From: Hondaea fermentalgiana
Lineage: Eukaryota; Sar; Bigyra; Thraustochytrida; Thraustochytriidae
Direction: 5' to 3'
Assembly (NCBI GenBank): GCA_014084085.1
Contig: NPFB01000009.1
Location: forward strand, 161,337-225,336
Length of the DNA: 64,000 nucleotides
A program made the position numbers and the translations under genes. The first letter of the stretch is position 1. The number at the start of each line of letters is the position of its first letter. The notes beneath the pieces were generated by a model. It was not told the origin of the DNA. It searched no databases and saw only the letters and a program-made list of their open reading frames with translations. Of this stretch, positions 10,237 through 21,987 are shown piece by piece.

Positions 10237-11175
10237 TTATCTGGAGTAGCGCGGAGGCTTGTCGTGAGTACGACGTGGATGATAGGTCTTCGCTTTCCTT
10301 TCGATGCCAGATGTAAACGTCACCGAAAGCTGCCGGGCGCCGTTGCTGAGATGCATGAATTGTTGTTCGGCGTGGCAGCGAAGCGCATCGTGCACGTCAC
10401 AGAGGATTTTCTCGACATTGAAGGCAGGAGAGTTTATGTCATGGCAGGACGCAAGCTGCACATTGGTAACAATGAGCGAGACGGAAGGAATGCGTACCGG
10501 CGCAGCCATGATGACATATGGTAAGACCATAAGGCTTGCGCAATCCCGATGAGCCGCGGATCGTTTATAGAGGGTCACAACCTGACGAATCTCCTCGGCG
10601 TACGCGGCCCAGGTTTCAGGGTCTCCGTCTTGGACAAAGCTTATGTTGTGCAAATGGCACGTAAGGAAAGCAAAATGGCCAAAGCGCGTAAAATCGAACC
10701 CCGTTATAGTCCGCCCCAATCCAAAGTTCCGGATTGTGTAAGTCTCTGGGACATGTTTTAAGGCAGATGTGAAGTTCTGCAAATGGCCCTTTTTAATTAG
10801 ATGACTCCGGAGGTTGCCGAGATTGATGACCATGTCGTCGCGCGTTGATGTTCCGCTGGACTTTCGAATGAATGAGAGTCTCTCGCAACCTGATCCACAG
10901 CAGGAAATCGAGATCGAGCCCGACACTGATTGGGTAAGCTCAAAGATCTGACCACGATCGTTCTTGCCAAAGACTTGACCTTCGTTGCTCACCGCCTTGC
11001 CCTCGGCATCGAAGGATTCGGCAACAACAAACACGCGCAGGAACCTTGTCACCTCGCCGCGCTCCATGCGCCTCTGCCAAGCATACTTTCCTTCGTTATC
11101 CTGCAAGGCCGTCCGTATCCATGGTCTCAGGAACTCCTCGTTCCACGAAACCCAAGGAATGCTGTCTCCGCTCAT
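10237..11175 (-). CDS. Hypothetical protein, 312 residues
   Basis: I do not recognise this protein. The frame is open from 11316 but has no ATG before 11175 (MSGDSIPWVSWNEEFLRPWI...), and the part before that is Gln/His-rich CAG-type repeat, so 11175 is taken as the start. The product is soluble-looking, with mixed alpha/beta composition, several Cys and His residues (CCGSGC at about residue 93), no membrane segment and a basic C-terminus. Codon use is less biased than in neighbouring housekeeping genes, so low expression, a missed intron or a chance ORF are all possible. It is divergent from the first YdcZ-like gene. Confidence 0.5.
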   Translation of the reverse strand: MSGDSIPWVSWNEEFLRPWIRTALQDNEGKYAWQRRMERGEVTRFLRVFVVAESFDAEGKAVSNEGQVFGKNDRGQIFELTQSVSGSISISCCGSGCERLSFIRKSSGTSTRDDMVINLGNLRSHLIKKGHLQNFTSALKHVPETYTIRNFGLGRTITGFDFTRFGHFAFLTCHLHNISFVQDGDPETWAAYAEEIRQVVTLYKRSAAHRDCASLMVLPYVIMAAPVRIPSVSLIVTNVQLASCHDINSPAFNVEKILCDVHDALRCHAEQQFMHLSNGARQLSVTFTSGIERKAKTYHPRRTHDKPPRYSR

Positions 11176-11543
11176 GAGCTGAGTCGTCTGGTGCTGGCGC
11201 GGGCGCTGGTACTGCTGTTGGTGGTCGTGGCACTGCTGCTGGTTGACGTGGCCCTCAAAAGCAGTGGCCACGGTGTGCGAAAAAGTACCCCATAAACAAA
11301 CGGGTGTCTCCAGCAAATCACTGACATGTGAATGGAGAGAAAGATGCGCTCGCGCCGGCGCAAAGTTTGATCATTCCGGCACGACCGAAGCGAAGGCGGC
11401 GACTGGCGGGTGGCCCCTGCAGAATGGGCACGCCACGGCGACGCGCACTCGCTCGCTCACGCGGCATGTAGCAGAGTGATATCGCCGCCGAGGAAGGGAA
11501 GTGGCCGCGCTCGGTGGCAGGAGGTATAGGATAGGATAGAAGG

Positions 11544-12578
11544 ATGCTTGCGACAGTTGCAGGAGTTCTTGCGGCGATCGTCTCGGGAGCCTGTCTTGCG
11601 ATACAAAGCGCCACGAATGCAGCGCTCGCCGTGCCGCTGGATAGTGGTCTGATGGCCTCCTTCTTTTCGTTCATGGGCGGAGTGGCCTCGCTGGTGCTTA
11701 TCTTTCCTTTTACGCTCGGGCAAATCCGACGCCAAAAGGACGCAGTATCTAAGCCTGTGCGATGGTGGTTTTGGGTTTGTGGCGGCTTTATTGCGGCATT
11801 CTTTGTCACGACGGGGACGTTTATGGGCCCGAAGCTCGGGTATGGGCTGTTTTATGCGTCCGTCATTGCTGGTCAACTTTTGATGAGTTTGTTTGTGGAC
11901 CACATTGCCTTTATGGGCCTACGACGGCAGCCTGCAACGCTATGGCGCTGTGGCTCGATGCTGATTGTCTTGGCCGGAGCAATGCTTGCCGTAGCGGACA
12001 AGGTAGACGTCTCCGGGATCAGTGTGGGACGTGTGGTAGGATACGTTATCCTGAGCTTTGTCGGGGGCTGTTTGCTAGCTCTTCAAGTGCCCGTAAACAA
12101 TGCCTTTACGATCCGTATGGGTACACTGCCTCATCGAACGTCTTTGCTGGGCTTTTGTGTAGGTTGCGTGAGTGTTGGCACGGTCTGGGGCATTTCTGTA
12201 GGTATTCGTGGTGATGGTCTGGACAATGTAAACATGGACGCCACGAAGAGCTGGGAATTTCTTGGTGGCGTCTATGGCGCTTTTTATCTTGTGTGCTCGG
12301 TGGCGCTTGCGCCTGTGCTCGGCATTGCTTGGTTTTTCGTTTCTGTGATCGCCGGCCAGCTGCTCATGTCGCTCCTGATCGATACCTTTGGCTTGTTTTC
12401 GTCGACGGTCATTCCTGTCTCAGTGATGCGGATCGTCGGTGTTCTACTAGTTTTTCTCGGCGCTGCAAGTTTTCGTCTTTTGCCACTTCGGTTTTCCCAG
12501 ACAACGAAACCTGCCGCGGCTGTGCCAGATCCACAGGAAGCAACGCCTCCTGAGGCTTATGAGGTTGCGCGCGTTTAG
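11544..12578 (+). CDS. Double-length YdcZ/DUF606 (DMT superfamily) membrane protein, copy 1
   Basis: This 344-residue protein has about ten hydrophobic segments arranged as two homologous halves. Each half carries a YdcZ-type pattern: SGACLAIQSATNAALA...GPKLGYGLF...AGQLLMSLFVDH in the first, and LALQVPVNNAFTIRMG...AGQLLMSLLIDTFG in the second. Bacterial YdcZ proteins are typically single ~140-150-residue units, so this is a fused duplication. Family members are drug/metabolite transporter relatives of unknown substrate. The short Ala/Pro-rich C-terminal tail is cytoplasmic-looking. The next gene is a paralogue in the same orientation 1.1 kb downstream, which indicates tandem duplication. Confidence 0.88.
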   Translation: MLATVAGVLAAIVSGACLAIQSATNAALAVPLDSGLMASFFSFMGGVASLVLIFPFTLGQIRRQKDAVSKPVRWWFWVCGGFIAAFFVTTGTFMGPKLGYGLFYASVIAGQLLMSLFVDHIAFMGLRRQPATLWRCGSMLIVLAGAMLAVADKVDVSGISVGRVVGYVILSFVGGCLLALQVPVNNAFTIRMGTLPHRTSLLGFCVGCVSVGTVWGISVGIRGDGLDNVNMDATKSWEFLGGVYGAFYLVCSVALAPVLGIAWFFVSVIAGQLLMSLLIDTFGLFSSTVIPVSVMRIVGVLLVFLGAASFRLLPLRFSQTTKPAAAVPDPQEATPPEAYEVARV

Positions 12579-13685
12579 TCAGACGAGCGAGCGAGGCTGG
12601 TGTGATATTTCATTCTTCGCCTTGTCAAGTTCTCTCTCTTTGTCTCTCATTCCTTCCTTCCTTCCTCCCATCGGTCAGCCAGTCAAATCATTGTAATATT
12701 TTATAGATCGAAAGTCCAATTCTTCTTTGACGGGAATAATTTTTGTGAGGATTGCGCGTGTCTTGACATCAACCGCACTGGCGCGAGCGAACAAAGTTGT
12801 TGTGATGTGATATTCTTCTTCACTTATCGACGTCAAGGTTTCGCCTTTGTCCCATTACTCGATTCTCTCGTTCATCTTGCCACTCGATCCTTTCTACATT
12901 TCTTTTGTCCCAAAGTAGGAGGCGAAAAGTAGCGAAAGTTCGCCCGAGCTCGAACAAGCTGACTCGTTGTTCAACCTTACATATACTCACGGTCGTAGTC
13001 TGAGCGCAAGTCTTACTTTTTGCCTTTCTTTGGCCACCTACTCACAGTCAATCCAATCTCTTTCTTTGTCCGAGCTCAAGCCGCCCCCCCTTTCCGCGAC
13101 CCTTGCCACGCCACGCAATCGCAAGCCAGAGCGAGTATCATCCTCCGCCGTCGCCCTGCAGAAACCAAGCCCTGCCAGGCACGCACACCACCGCCAGCCG
13201 AGCGAGTCGTAAGTTCTCACCGCCGAGTTCGCTCCTGAACATTGCGCGCGGTCCGTTCTCTTCTTCCCCAGGGCCCTCTCCTCGTTCTGGCCCCGCTCGG
13301 CCTTGAGACGACGTCGCGCCGCCGCGGCGTTTCATTTCATCGCGGCGGTGGGCGGCGAGCGAGGCAGCGAGACCTCGCTACGAGCCCTCGAGAGAGAAGC
13401 TGCGCGACTGCTGCAGGCAGGCTTAGCTGTTTAGAGAGCGAGACTGACGAGAACGTGCACGCAGACCCCGAACGAGACGAGACGAGACGAGTCGAGACGA
13501 GACGAGACGAGACGAGACACGCGCGCGGCGACGAGCTCGGGCGCGCCCGCTCGCCCGCTCGCGCGCTCGCTCGCGCGCTTGCGTCGCTCGACCTTTGTCA
13601 GCCCGGTCTGCACAGGCCGGAGCGGTCGGGAAGCCCCGTCGCTACCAAAGGCCGCTCTTGGCCAGTCGTCGAAGCGAGGGCCGCG
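12579..13685. other. Spacer between the two YdcZ-like paralogues, with a pentanucleotide array at its end
   Basis: This 1.1 kb spacer contains the 3' flank of copy 1 and the promoter of copy 2. A C-rich/Ser-encoding stretch (about 13,040-13,330) is open in several frames but looks like low-complexity leader. A (GAGAC)n array lies at 13472-13520, about 165-215 bp before the next ATG. No separate gene is supported. Confidence 0.5.
13472..13520. repeat. (GAGAC)n pentanucleotide array upstream of YdcZ-like copy 2
   Basis: About nine GACGA units with one interruption (GAGTC) are followed by a CGCG-rich run. It matches the arrays upstream of the HECT and MATE genes. Confidence 0.85.
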
Positions 13686-14801
13686 ATGAGCGGGGCGACG
13701 AGCAAGCTGCTTGGCATGGTGGCCGCCCTGGGCTCGGGCGCGGGCCTCGCGATCCAGAGCGCCATGAATGGCGCGCTGGCCGTGCCGCTGGGGAGCGGCC
13801 TCATGGCCTCGCCGGTGAGCTTCCTGGTGGGCGTGGCCACGCTCCTCCTCGTGGCGCCCTTTAAGCTGGGACAAAAACCACGCGATAAGGGACCCAACCC
13901 GAAACCATTGTACTGGTGGCACTGGTGCACAGGCGGGAGCATTGGCGTGTGCTACATTTGCGCAGGGACATTTTTGGGCCCAAAACTCGGGTACGGGCTC
14001 TTCTTTTGCTCAGTGGTGGCGGGACAAATCATCACAAGCCTCGTCCTCGACCACATTGCCTTTTTAGACCTCCGACGCCAGCCCGTGACGGTGTGGCGCG
14101 TAGGCTCAACGGTCGTTGTCTTGGTGGGCGCAGTTCTTGCCATTGTGGACAAGGTCGACGTGGCGCTTGGTGTTGGCAAGCTCGTGGGATTCGTGCTGTT
14201 GTCCTTTGCTTCGGGATGCCTGATGGCCATCCAGGCGCCCATCAATAGCTCCCTTACGATCCGTTTCGGCACCTTGCCACATCGGACTGCGCTTATATCC
14301 TTTAGCGTTGGTACACTGTACATTTTGGTCATTTGGGGAATCTCCGTCGGCGTCAAAGGACGCGGCCTCGCTGACGTGCATGTGAGTGAATCGGAACCTT
14401 TTATGTGGTTTGGCGGCGTCCTCGGGGTCTTGTACGTTGTAGCAAGCGTATCTCTCGCCCCAATTCTTGGTGTTGGTCTCTTTGTAGTTTTCGTTGTGTT
14501 TGGCCAGCTCTTTATGTCGCTCTTTATTGATGTCTTTGGCCTTTTTGCGTCCAACTCGATTTCCGCTACGCCCTTGCGCATTGTCGGCGTTGTATTGGTC
14601 TTTGTCGGCGCCGCTGGCTTCCGAATGCTACCACTGCGTCTGTCATCATGTCCGTGTGCAGGCCAAGTGTCGAAAGCGGGAGAGCCAACGACCAGTGCGG
14701 AGCAAAAGATGCATGAACAGCGGGCTGAGGTGGAAGACCCGTCCGAAGACGAAGCAGACGTCGCATATGCTAGTGCTCCAGCGGGCCTTGCTCGCGTGTA
14801 G
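13686..14801 (+). CDS. Double-length YdcZ/DUF606 (DMT superfamily) membrane protein, copy 2
   Basis: This 371-residue paralogue of the preceding gene shares the same two-half layout and many identical stretches (GAGLAIQSAMNGALAVPL, GPKLGYGLFF, RFGTLPHRTALISF). The ATG at 13686 aligns with the start of copy 1. The frame is open back to 13242, but that extension is Arg/Ser low-complexity encoded by the GAGAC array, so it is rejected as protein. A ~50-residue acidic C-terminal tail distinguishes it from copy 1. The substrate is unknown. The duplication is clear from the sequence; transport function is inferred from the family. Confidence 0.9.
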   Translation: MSGATSKLLGMVAALGSGAGLAIQSAMNGALAVPLGSGLMASPVSFLVGVATLLLVAPFKLGQKPRDKGPNPKPLYWWHWCTGGSIGVCYICAGTFLGPKLGYGLFFCSVVAGQIITSLVLDHIAFLDLRRQPVTVWRVGSTVVVLVGAVLAIVDKVDVALGVGKLVGFVLLSFASGCLMAIQAPINSSLTIRFGTLPHRTALISFSVGTLYILVIWGISVGVKGRGLADVHVSESEPFMWFGGVLGVLYVVASVSLAPILGVGLFVVFVVFGQLFMSLFIDVFGLFASNSISATPLRIVGVVLVFVGAAGFRMLPLRLSSCPCAGQVSKAGEPTTSAEQKMHEQRAEVEDPSEDEADVAYASAPAGLARV

Positions 14802-14874
14802 TAGGGTCAGCGGTTCTCCTTTATTTCTCGTAGTGACAAATAAATTTGGTGGTCGTAACGATGTTAAGAATATG

Positions 14875-14915
14875 CTCCTGCTGCTACTGCTGCTGCTGCT
14901 GCTGATGTTGATGAG
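14875..14915. repeat. (CTG)n-rich stretch between convergent genes
   Basis: A run of CTGCTACTGCTGCTG type with a degenerate tail (TGATGTTGATGAGGATGA) lies in the short spacer between YdcZ-like copy 2 and the YeiH-like gene. Confidence 0.7.
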
Positions 14916-15040
14916 GATGATCGTAAAGATGAAAATTGCTGCAGTGATCGTGACAGAGACATGCATACGGAAAAAACAAAGAAAAGGAACATTTGTTTGC
15001 TTGAACAGTTCATCAATGAGCAAAAGGAAATAGCATAAGA

Positions 15041-16372
15041 TCAGGCGAGATGGAAGACATGGTGCAGAATGAGCGCGGTGGAGAAGCCCGTGGCGCCGAC
15101 GGCACCAGCTCCGGCAAGACCCACAATGAAGGGTTTGATGCCGACACCACGCAGTGCACTTGCCGAGGTACTGAGACCAACACCGGCCATGGCGGTACCC
15201 AAAAGGTAGTGCGATCCAAGTTCGTTGCCAACAAACTTGGTCAGGGTCTTCCAGGTGTCAGCGTCAAAAACACCAAAGGCAGCCGCGGTGTCGCTTGCAA
15301 GCGTCATGTCGCCAACAGTACGGAGAGCACTCATGCCCACAAAGCCAGCGACGAAACCAGGAAAGTACTTTTTCACCTCGGCAAAGGATGGGACGAGGCT
15401 TGATGGAGCCTCAAGGGTAGCGGCGGCTCCAGGGTTTTCCTTTGCGGCAGCAGCAGCAGCCAACTGGCTTTCGCTACGCGCTGTCATGTAGGTCAAGCCA
15501 GGGATCACACCAGCCAGAAAAAGATTGCGCGTGAGCTTTGTGACGGTTGCCACCTTGAGAACCTCTTCGTCGCCAAAGACAGTCGAGTAGGAGAGGGCGC
15601 AGCCAATGACCTGGCTCGTGTCATGGACGCTGAGTCCAAGGGCAATTCCAATAGCATGGCTCGAGGGAATAATGGCGTGCGCAACATAAGGGTAAACAAG
15701 CATGCCGATGGTGCCGAAAGCGACAACGTTGGCGACGGCAAAGCTGGTGTCCTGCTGCGAGGCCTTGATGGCGGGCGAGAGAGCCGTAATGGCCGTGACA
15801 CCGCAAATGGACGTACCGGCGGCAATGAGGGAGCTCATCTTGGCCGGAAGACCCATCTTGTTGCCAAGCCAGGGGATAAAGGTGAGGCCGACGCCAATGC
15901 TAGTCACGACGGCTGGCAGGCCAACGAGGCCGGTGGTGACGAGGTCAACAGCACTGAGCTTGGCGCCGACGCAAACGATACCAGCCTGAAGGACGGGCTT
16001 GGTGGCGAACTTGATGCCGTCCTCGAGCTGCGAAGGCACGCCAACGGTGTTTTTAATGGCCATGCCGAGCAGGATGGCGACGGGAATGCCTGAAATGGGA
16101 CTCGCGCCCGAGATGCCCTGCAGGGCCAGCAGGCCTTGGCCCAGGTACTCTGCGCCCATGAAGCCTCCCTGCATGACTACGGCCGAAGCCGCGACGCCCG
16201 GCGCGAGCTTGGCGACGGAGCTCTGGGCCCGCGCGGCGCCGGGCAGGCGGCCTCGTCGGTGCTGCTCATCGTCGCTCTCAAGTCTCGCGCCGCAGTCGAG
16301 CACGGTCTGCACGCGCGCAAGGGCGCGCGAGTCCAGGCCGCGTCTCCTCGCGAGTCCGCGCGCGGCGAGCAT
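15041..16372 (-). CDS. YeiH/UPF0324-family membrane protein (putative sulfate exporter family), organelle-type leader
   Basis: This 443-residue polytopic protein carries the UPF0324 (YeiH/YadS) signature AAGTSICGVTAITALSPAIKA plus NVVAFGTIGMLVYP and LGLSVHDTSQVIG, which are typical of the bacterial family. The family is annotated as putative sulfate or anion exporters; the true substrate is uncertain. Compared with bacterial members of ~350 residues it has an Arg-rich, acid-poor N-terminal leader (MLAARGLARRRGLDSRALARV) that could target a mitochondrion, and an Ala-rich insertion at about residues 300-325. The family is mainly bacterial, so transfer from bacteria is a reasonable inference. 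It is convergent with YdcZ-like copy 2 and has no introns. Confidence 0.88.
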   Translation of the reverse strand: MLAARGLARRRGLDSRALARVQTVLDCGARLESDDEQHRRGRLPGAARAQSSVAKLAPGVAASAVVMQGGFMGAEYLGQGLLALQGISGASPISGIPVAILLGMAIKNTVGVPSQLEDGIKFATKPVLQAGIVCVGAKLSAVDLVTTGLVGLPAVVTSIGVGLTFIPWLGNKMGLPAKMSSLIAAGTSICGVTAITALSPAIKASQQDTSFAVANVVAFGTIGMLVYPYVAHAIIPSSHAIGIALGLSVHDTSQVIGCALSYSTVFGDEEVLKVATVTKLTRNLFLAGVIPGLTYMTARSESQLAAAAAAKENPGAAATLEAPSSLVPSFAEVKKYFPGFVAGFVGMSALRTVGDMTLASDTAAAFGVFDADTWKTLTKFVGNELGSHYLLGTAMAGVGLSTSASALRGVGIKPFIVGLAGAGAVGATGFSTALILHHVFHLA

Positions 16373-17192
16373 TCTGCCAGGCCCCGCTTCGCTCCTCCTG
16401 GTCCTCCTCCTCCTCCTCCTCGCGGGAACGAACTCCGATTGACTTCAGGTTCTGGCGCCGGGCTCCAAGGTCTGCGCTGTGCTGCGCCGCCGCGTCAAAC
16501 GTCACCATTCCGCGCTCGCTCACTGTGAATCACTGGTGGTAGAAAGGGGAGGAAGGGAGGCGACGTTGACGACGGGCCAATGGCCAGTGAGGGAGGGCGT
16601 GAGTGCGTGCAGCTGCGGAGCTGCACAACTTGCGTTGCGCAGGCGCAAAGTGTCGCGCCTGGCTGTTGTGGCTGCGGCTGCTCGTTCGGTCGGGTTCGGC
16701 GGCTTGCTCATGTGCTTTTTGTGGGTTGCTGAGACTGACAGAGATGTGAGTGGATGCGGCCCAAATGTTGTTGATGGCCGCGCGAGCAACAGCCGATCAT
16801 TACAATACCAGATCAAGCATTTTTATTTATTGCAGCGGAGCTGGTAGTACGTTGTGTAGGATAGATTGGCCGCGCCAAAGATCGATTGTCGAACGAAGGT
16901 GTTGACCTTGATTATTGCAACAGGAAGAGAGAGTGGGTGAGAGAGAGAGAGTCAAATAAAGTTCATCTCATCCGTCATATTAAGCAAGCCGGCGGTCGCT
17001 GCGCCTGACATAGTCAATCAAGTCGATATCAACCAAGTCATCCAATCAATCAAATGATCAAGCAAGTCATCCAATCAATCAAATGGTCAAGCAAGTAAGC
17101 AAGCAAACAAGTCACTCGTCATCAAGCACCCTTCGTTCATCATTCATTCAATCTACTGCTGTTGGTTGCACAGTTCGCGCAGACACATATGC
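16373..17192. other. YeiH-like promoter side and 3' flank of the formaldehyde dehydrogenase gene
   Basis: This 820-bp spacer includes a CTGCGCTGTGCTGCGC motif (about 16,473-16,490), also seen near the HECT and MATE starts, and a 29-bp tandem duplication at 17034-17091. No gene is supported. Confidence 0.5.
17034..17091. repeat. 29-bp perfect-period tandem duplication
   Basis: Two copies of a 29-bp unit beginning CAAGTCATCCAATCAATC, differing at one base, lie in the 3' flank of the class III alcohol dehydrogenase gene and are followed by further CAAG units. Confidence 0.9.
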
Positions 17193-19515
<2,323 letters not shown>

Positions 19516-20583
19516 ATGTCGCACGCACGCGTCTACGCAGACGTCAACGTGCACAGGCCCAAGAGCTACTGGGACTACGACTCGCTGACGGTGACCTGGG
19601 GCAACCAGGAGGACTATGAGGTGGTCAAGAAGATCGGCCGTGGAAAGTACTCGGAGGTCTTCGACGGCTACAATGTGCGCAACAAACAGCGTTGCGTCGT
19701 CAAGATCCTCAAGCCGGTCAAGAAGAAGAAGATCAAGCGAGAGATCAAGATTTTGCAAAACCTGTGCGGCGGACCCAACATTGTCAAGCTCTACGACGTC
19801 GTGCGCGATCCACAGAGCAAGACCCCGAGCCTCATCATGGAGCACGTCGACAACGTGGACTTTAAGATCCTCTACCCGACGCTCACTGACTATGACATTC
19901 GATACTACATTCGACAGGTGCTCCTCGCGCTCGACTTTGCCCACTCCAACGGCATTATGCACAGAGACATCAAGCCGCACAACATTATGATTGATGCTGC
20001 GCGTCGGCGGTTACGCGTCATTGACTGGGGTCTTGCCGAGTTTTACCACCCGGGTCGAGAATACAACGTCCGTGTGGCCTCGCGCTACTTCAAGGGCCCC
20101 GAGCTTTTGGTCGAGTACCTCGAGTACGATTATTCGCTCGACATGTGGTCCCTCGGTTGCATGTTTGCGGGCATGATCTTCCGCCGCGAGCCCTTCTTCC
20201 ATGGCGCCGACAACTACGACCAGCTTGTCAAGATCGCCAAGGTGCTTGGCACCGACGAGCTCTTGCAATACCTTGAGCGGTACGACCTCGAGCTCGACCC
20301 CCATTTTGACGGTATTCTGGGACGTCACTCCAAAAAGGCTTGGTCAAAGTTCACCAATGCCGACAACCAGCACCTCGTGTCTCCGGAGGCTCTTGACTTT
20401 TTGTCCAAGCTTTTGCGTTACGACCACCAGGAGCGCCTCACGGCCAGGGAGGCCATGGCCCACCCGTACTTTGCACCCGTCTCCCAGCACGAGTCTGCTC
20501 CCTCTGCCTCGCCCGAGGGCGCTGGTGATGCGCAGGGAACGGCCGCCACCGCTGCTGCCAGCGCCGACTCGGTCAACGAGTAG
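19516..20583 (+). CDS. Casein kinase 2 catalytic subunit alpha
   Basis: This 355-residue constitutively active Ser/Thr kinase phosphorylates acidic sites and forms the CK2 holoenzyme with the beta subunit. The start [22 protein letters not shown] aligns with CK2 alpha N-termini. Glycine loop GRGKYSEVF (41-49), catalytic Lys63, basic cluster [18 protein letters not shown] with Asp151, the CK2-specific DWG (170-172) in place of DFG, and the activation segment [19 protein letters not shown] are all present. After the kinase domain (to about residue 320) there is a Ser/Ala-rich tail. It has no introns and a codon bias typical of a highly expressed gene. The identification is certain. Confidence 0.98.
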   Translation: MSHARVYADVNVHRPKSYWDYDSLTVTWGNQEDYEVVKKIGRGKYSEVFDGYNVRNKQRCVVKILKPVKKKKIKREIKILQNLCGGPNIVKLYDVVRDPQSKTPSLIMEHVDNVDFKILYPTLTDYDIRYYIRQVLLALDFAHSNGIMHRDIKPHNIMIDAARRRLRVIDWGLAEFYHPGREYNVRVASRYFKGPELLVEYLEYDYSLDMWSLGCMFAGMIFRREPFFHGADNYDQLVKIAKVLGTDELLQYLERYDLELDPHFDGILGRHSKKAWSKFTNADNQHLVSPEALDFLSKLLRYDHQERLTAREAMAHPYFAPVSQHESAPSASPEGAGDAQGTAATAAASADSVNE

Positions 20584-21987
20584 GCCAGCTTCCTCTGTCG
20601 GGGCCTTCACCGAGTTCGTTGATGCCTAACTTGCCTAATCTAGCTTTGATGCTTTTTTACTTTCTTCTTCTTATAACTGCTGCCGGACGTGTCTCTTTAG
20701 GAATGTTACCTCCAACGAATCAAAACCCTTCACCATCGCATGCGCGAAGTGCTCCTTCGAAAATGAATTTTTTTTTGCATGAAACAAGACTTGCATCGCC
20801 AAAGGAACTTTCGACGGGTGATCAGTGAAGTGTATCAACTTCTTTGCCATATTGCTGCTGCGCAGACCATGGCAAGTTTTTCCTCCACAACCATGTCGCG
20901 ACCGGGCAGTCAAGCCTTCATTCCTTGGGTCGATGGCAAGCAAAGATATTGCAAGTTCCTGACTCAACTCATTGTGTGAAGCAGACGATTTCTAACCTGT
21001 GCTACTGGCAAAGAATGTAAAAAGCTACTCCCACAGCTATCAAGCATTTCAATAATGCAAAGTCGAGGGCAAGACGCAGCGAGACTTGGAAGAAGACGAA
21101 CTCTGTCGAAAACGAAAATGTAGTGCCGCGAAGCGTTTGAGCTGACGCCGATAATCTTCGTTGAAACTATCGAAGACGGTAACGCGGGGCATCGATCCCC
21201 ATTTTCATGCCTTCACTATCACTAGCGGAAAGCAAAACCATAGGCGCCATCTCGCCAAAGTCTTAGCTTCATTTTAGGCCCTGGACACGCGGAGATCCGA
21301 CGGTAAACACCTCTGGCTCTGTAAGAGATCAAACGATAGTTTTGATAAATGCTCAGACGGTAGCAATCGGCAGCACTCGATCGGCACGGTCCGTGTGGCG
21401 CATCAGCCATGCCAGAACAAACTGCCAGGTGTCCTTGAGGCGAGCGAGTCAGGTATCAATGCCCCACACGAGACATTCAGTTTTCTTACATCAGCAGTGC
21501 AGCGGTACAGCACGCGCGTCATGATCAATGTAGTGTTGGCCTCTATTCCGCAGCGGTGATGCGGCACAGTTTACGAGGCTGAAAGGATCGGTAATCGGAG
21601 GCCTGCACTCCTTTTTAGGTACGCTAGAAGACGTCCGCTCTGCCATTCGAGACAAATCTGTAACATGTGGACGCGAGACGAAGGATTTGCGAGATTGGTT
21701 GAGCTGGCAAGCGCGCACATTTATCAATAACTCGTTCGCGCTAAAATGAAGGATCGGCGAAACTGATTGCGTTCGAATTAAAGAAAACTTGCAGGCGCGC
21801 ATGAGCTTCAGCTAAACACGGATTGGCCGCTATGTGCCAGAACCGCAAAGCATGAGCAATGCAGATTTTTCAGAACATCGCAGTTCTCTTCAGTGTGCTG
21901 CAAGTATCTGCAAGTGTGCGATTGGCTGGATAGCGGCGAGCCGCACTCTCACTCTCGCGGGTCGAAGGATGCTAGAGCTCCACATTC

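Noticed and set aside
13242..13685. N-terminal extension of YdcZ-like copy 2
   Set aside because: It reads as Arg/Ser low-complexity with RRDETR repeats; the paralogue begins at the position corresponding to 13686.
20671..20967. 98-codon minus-strand ORF in the CK2 alpha/RPS4 spacer
   Set aside because: Short, no domain and no supporting context; probably chance.
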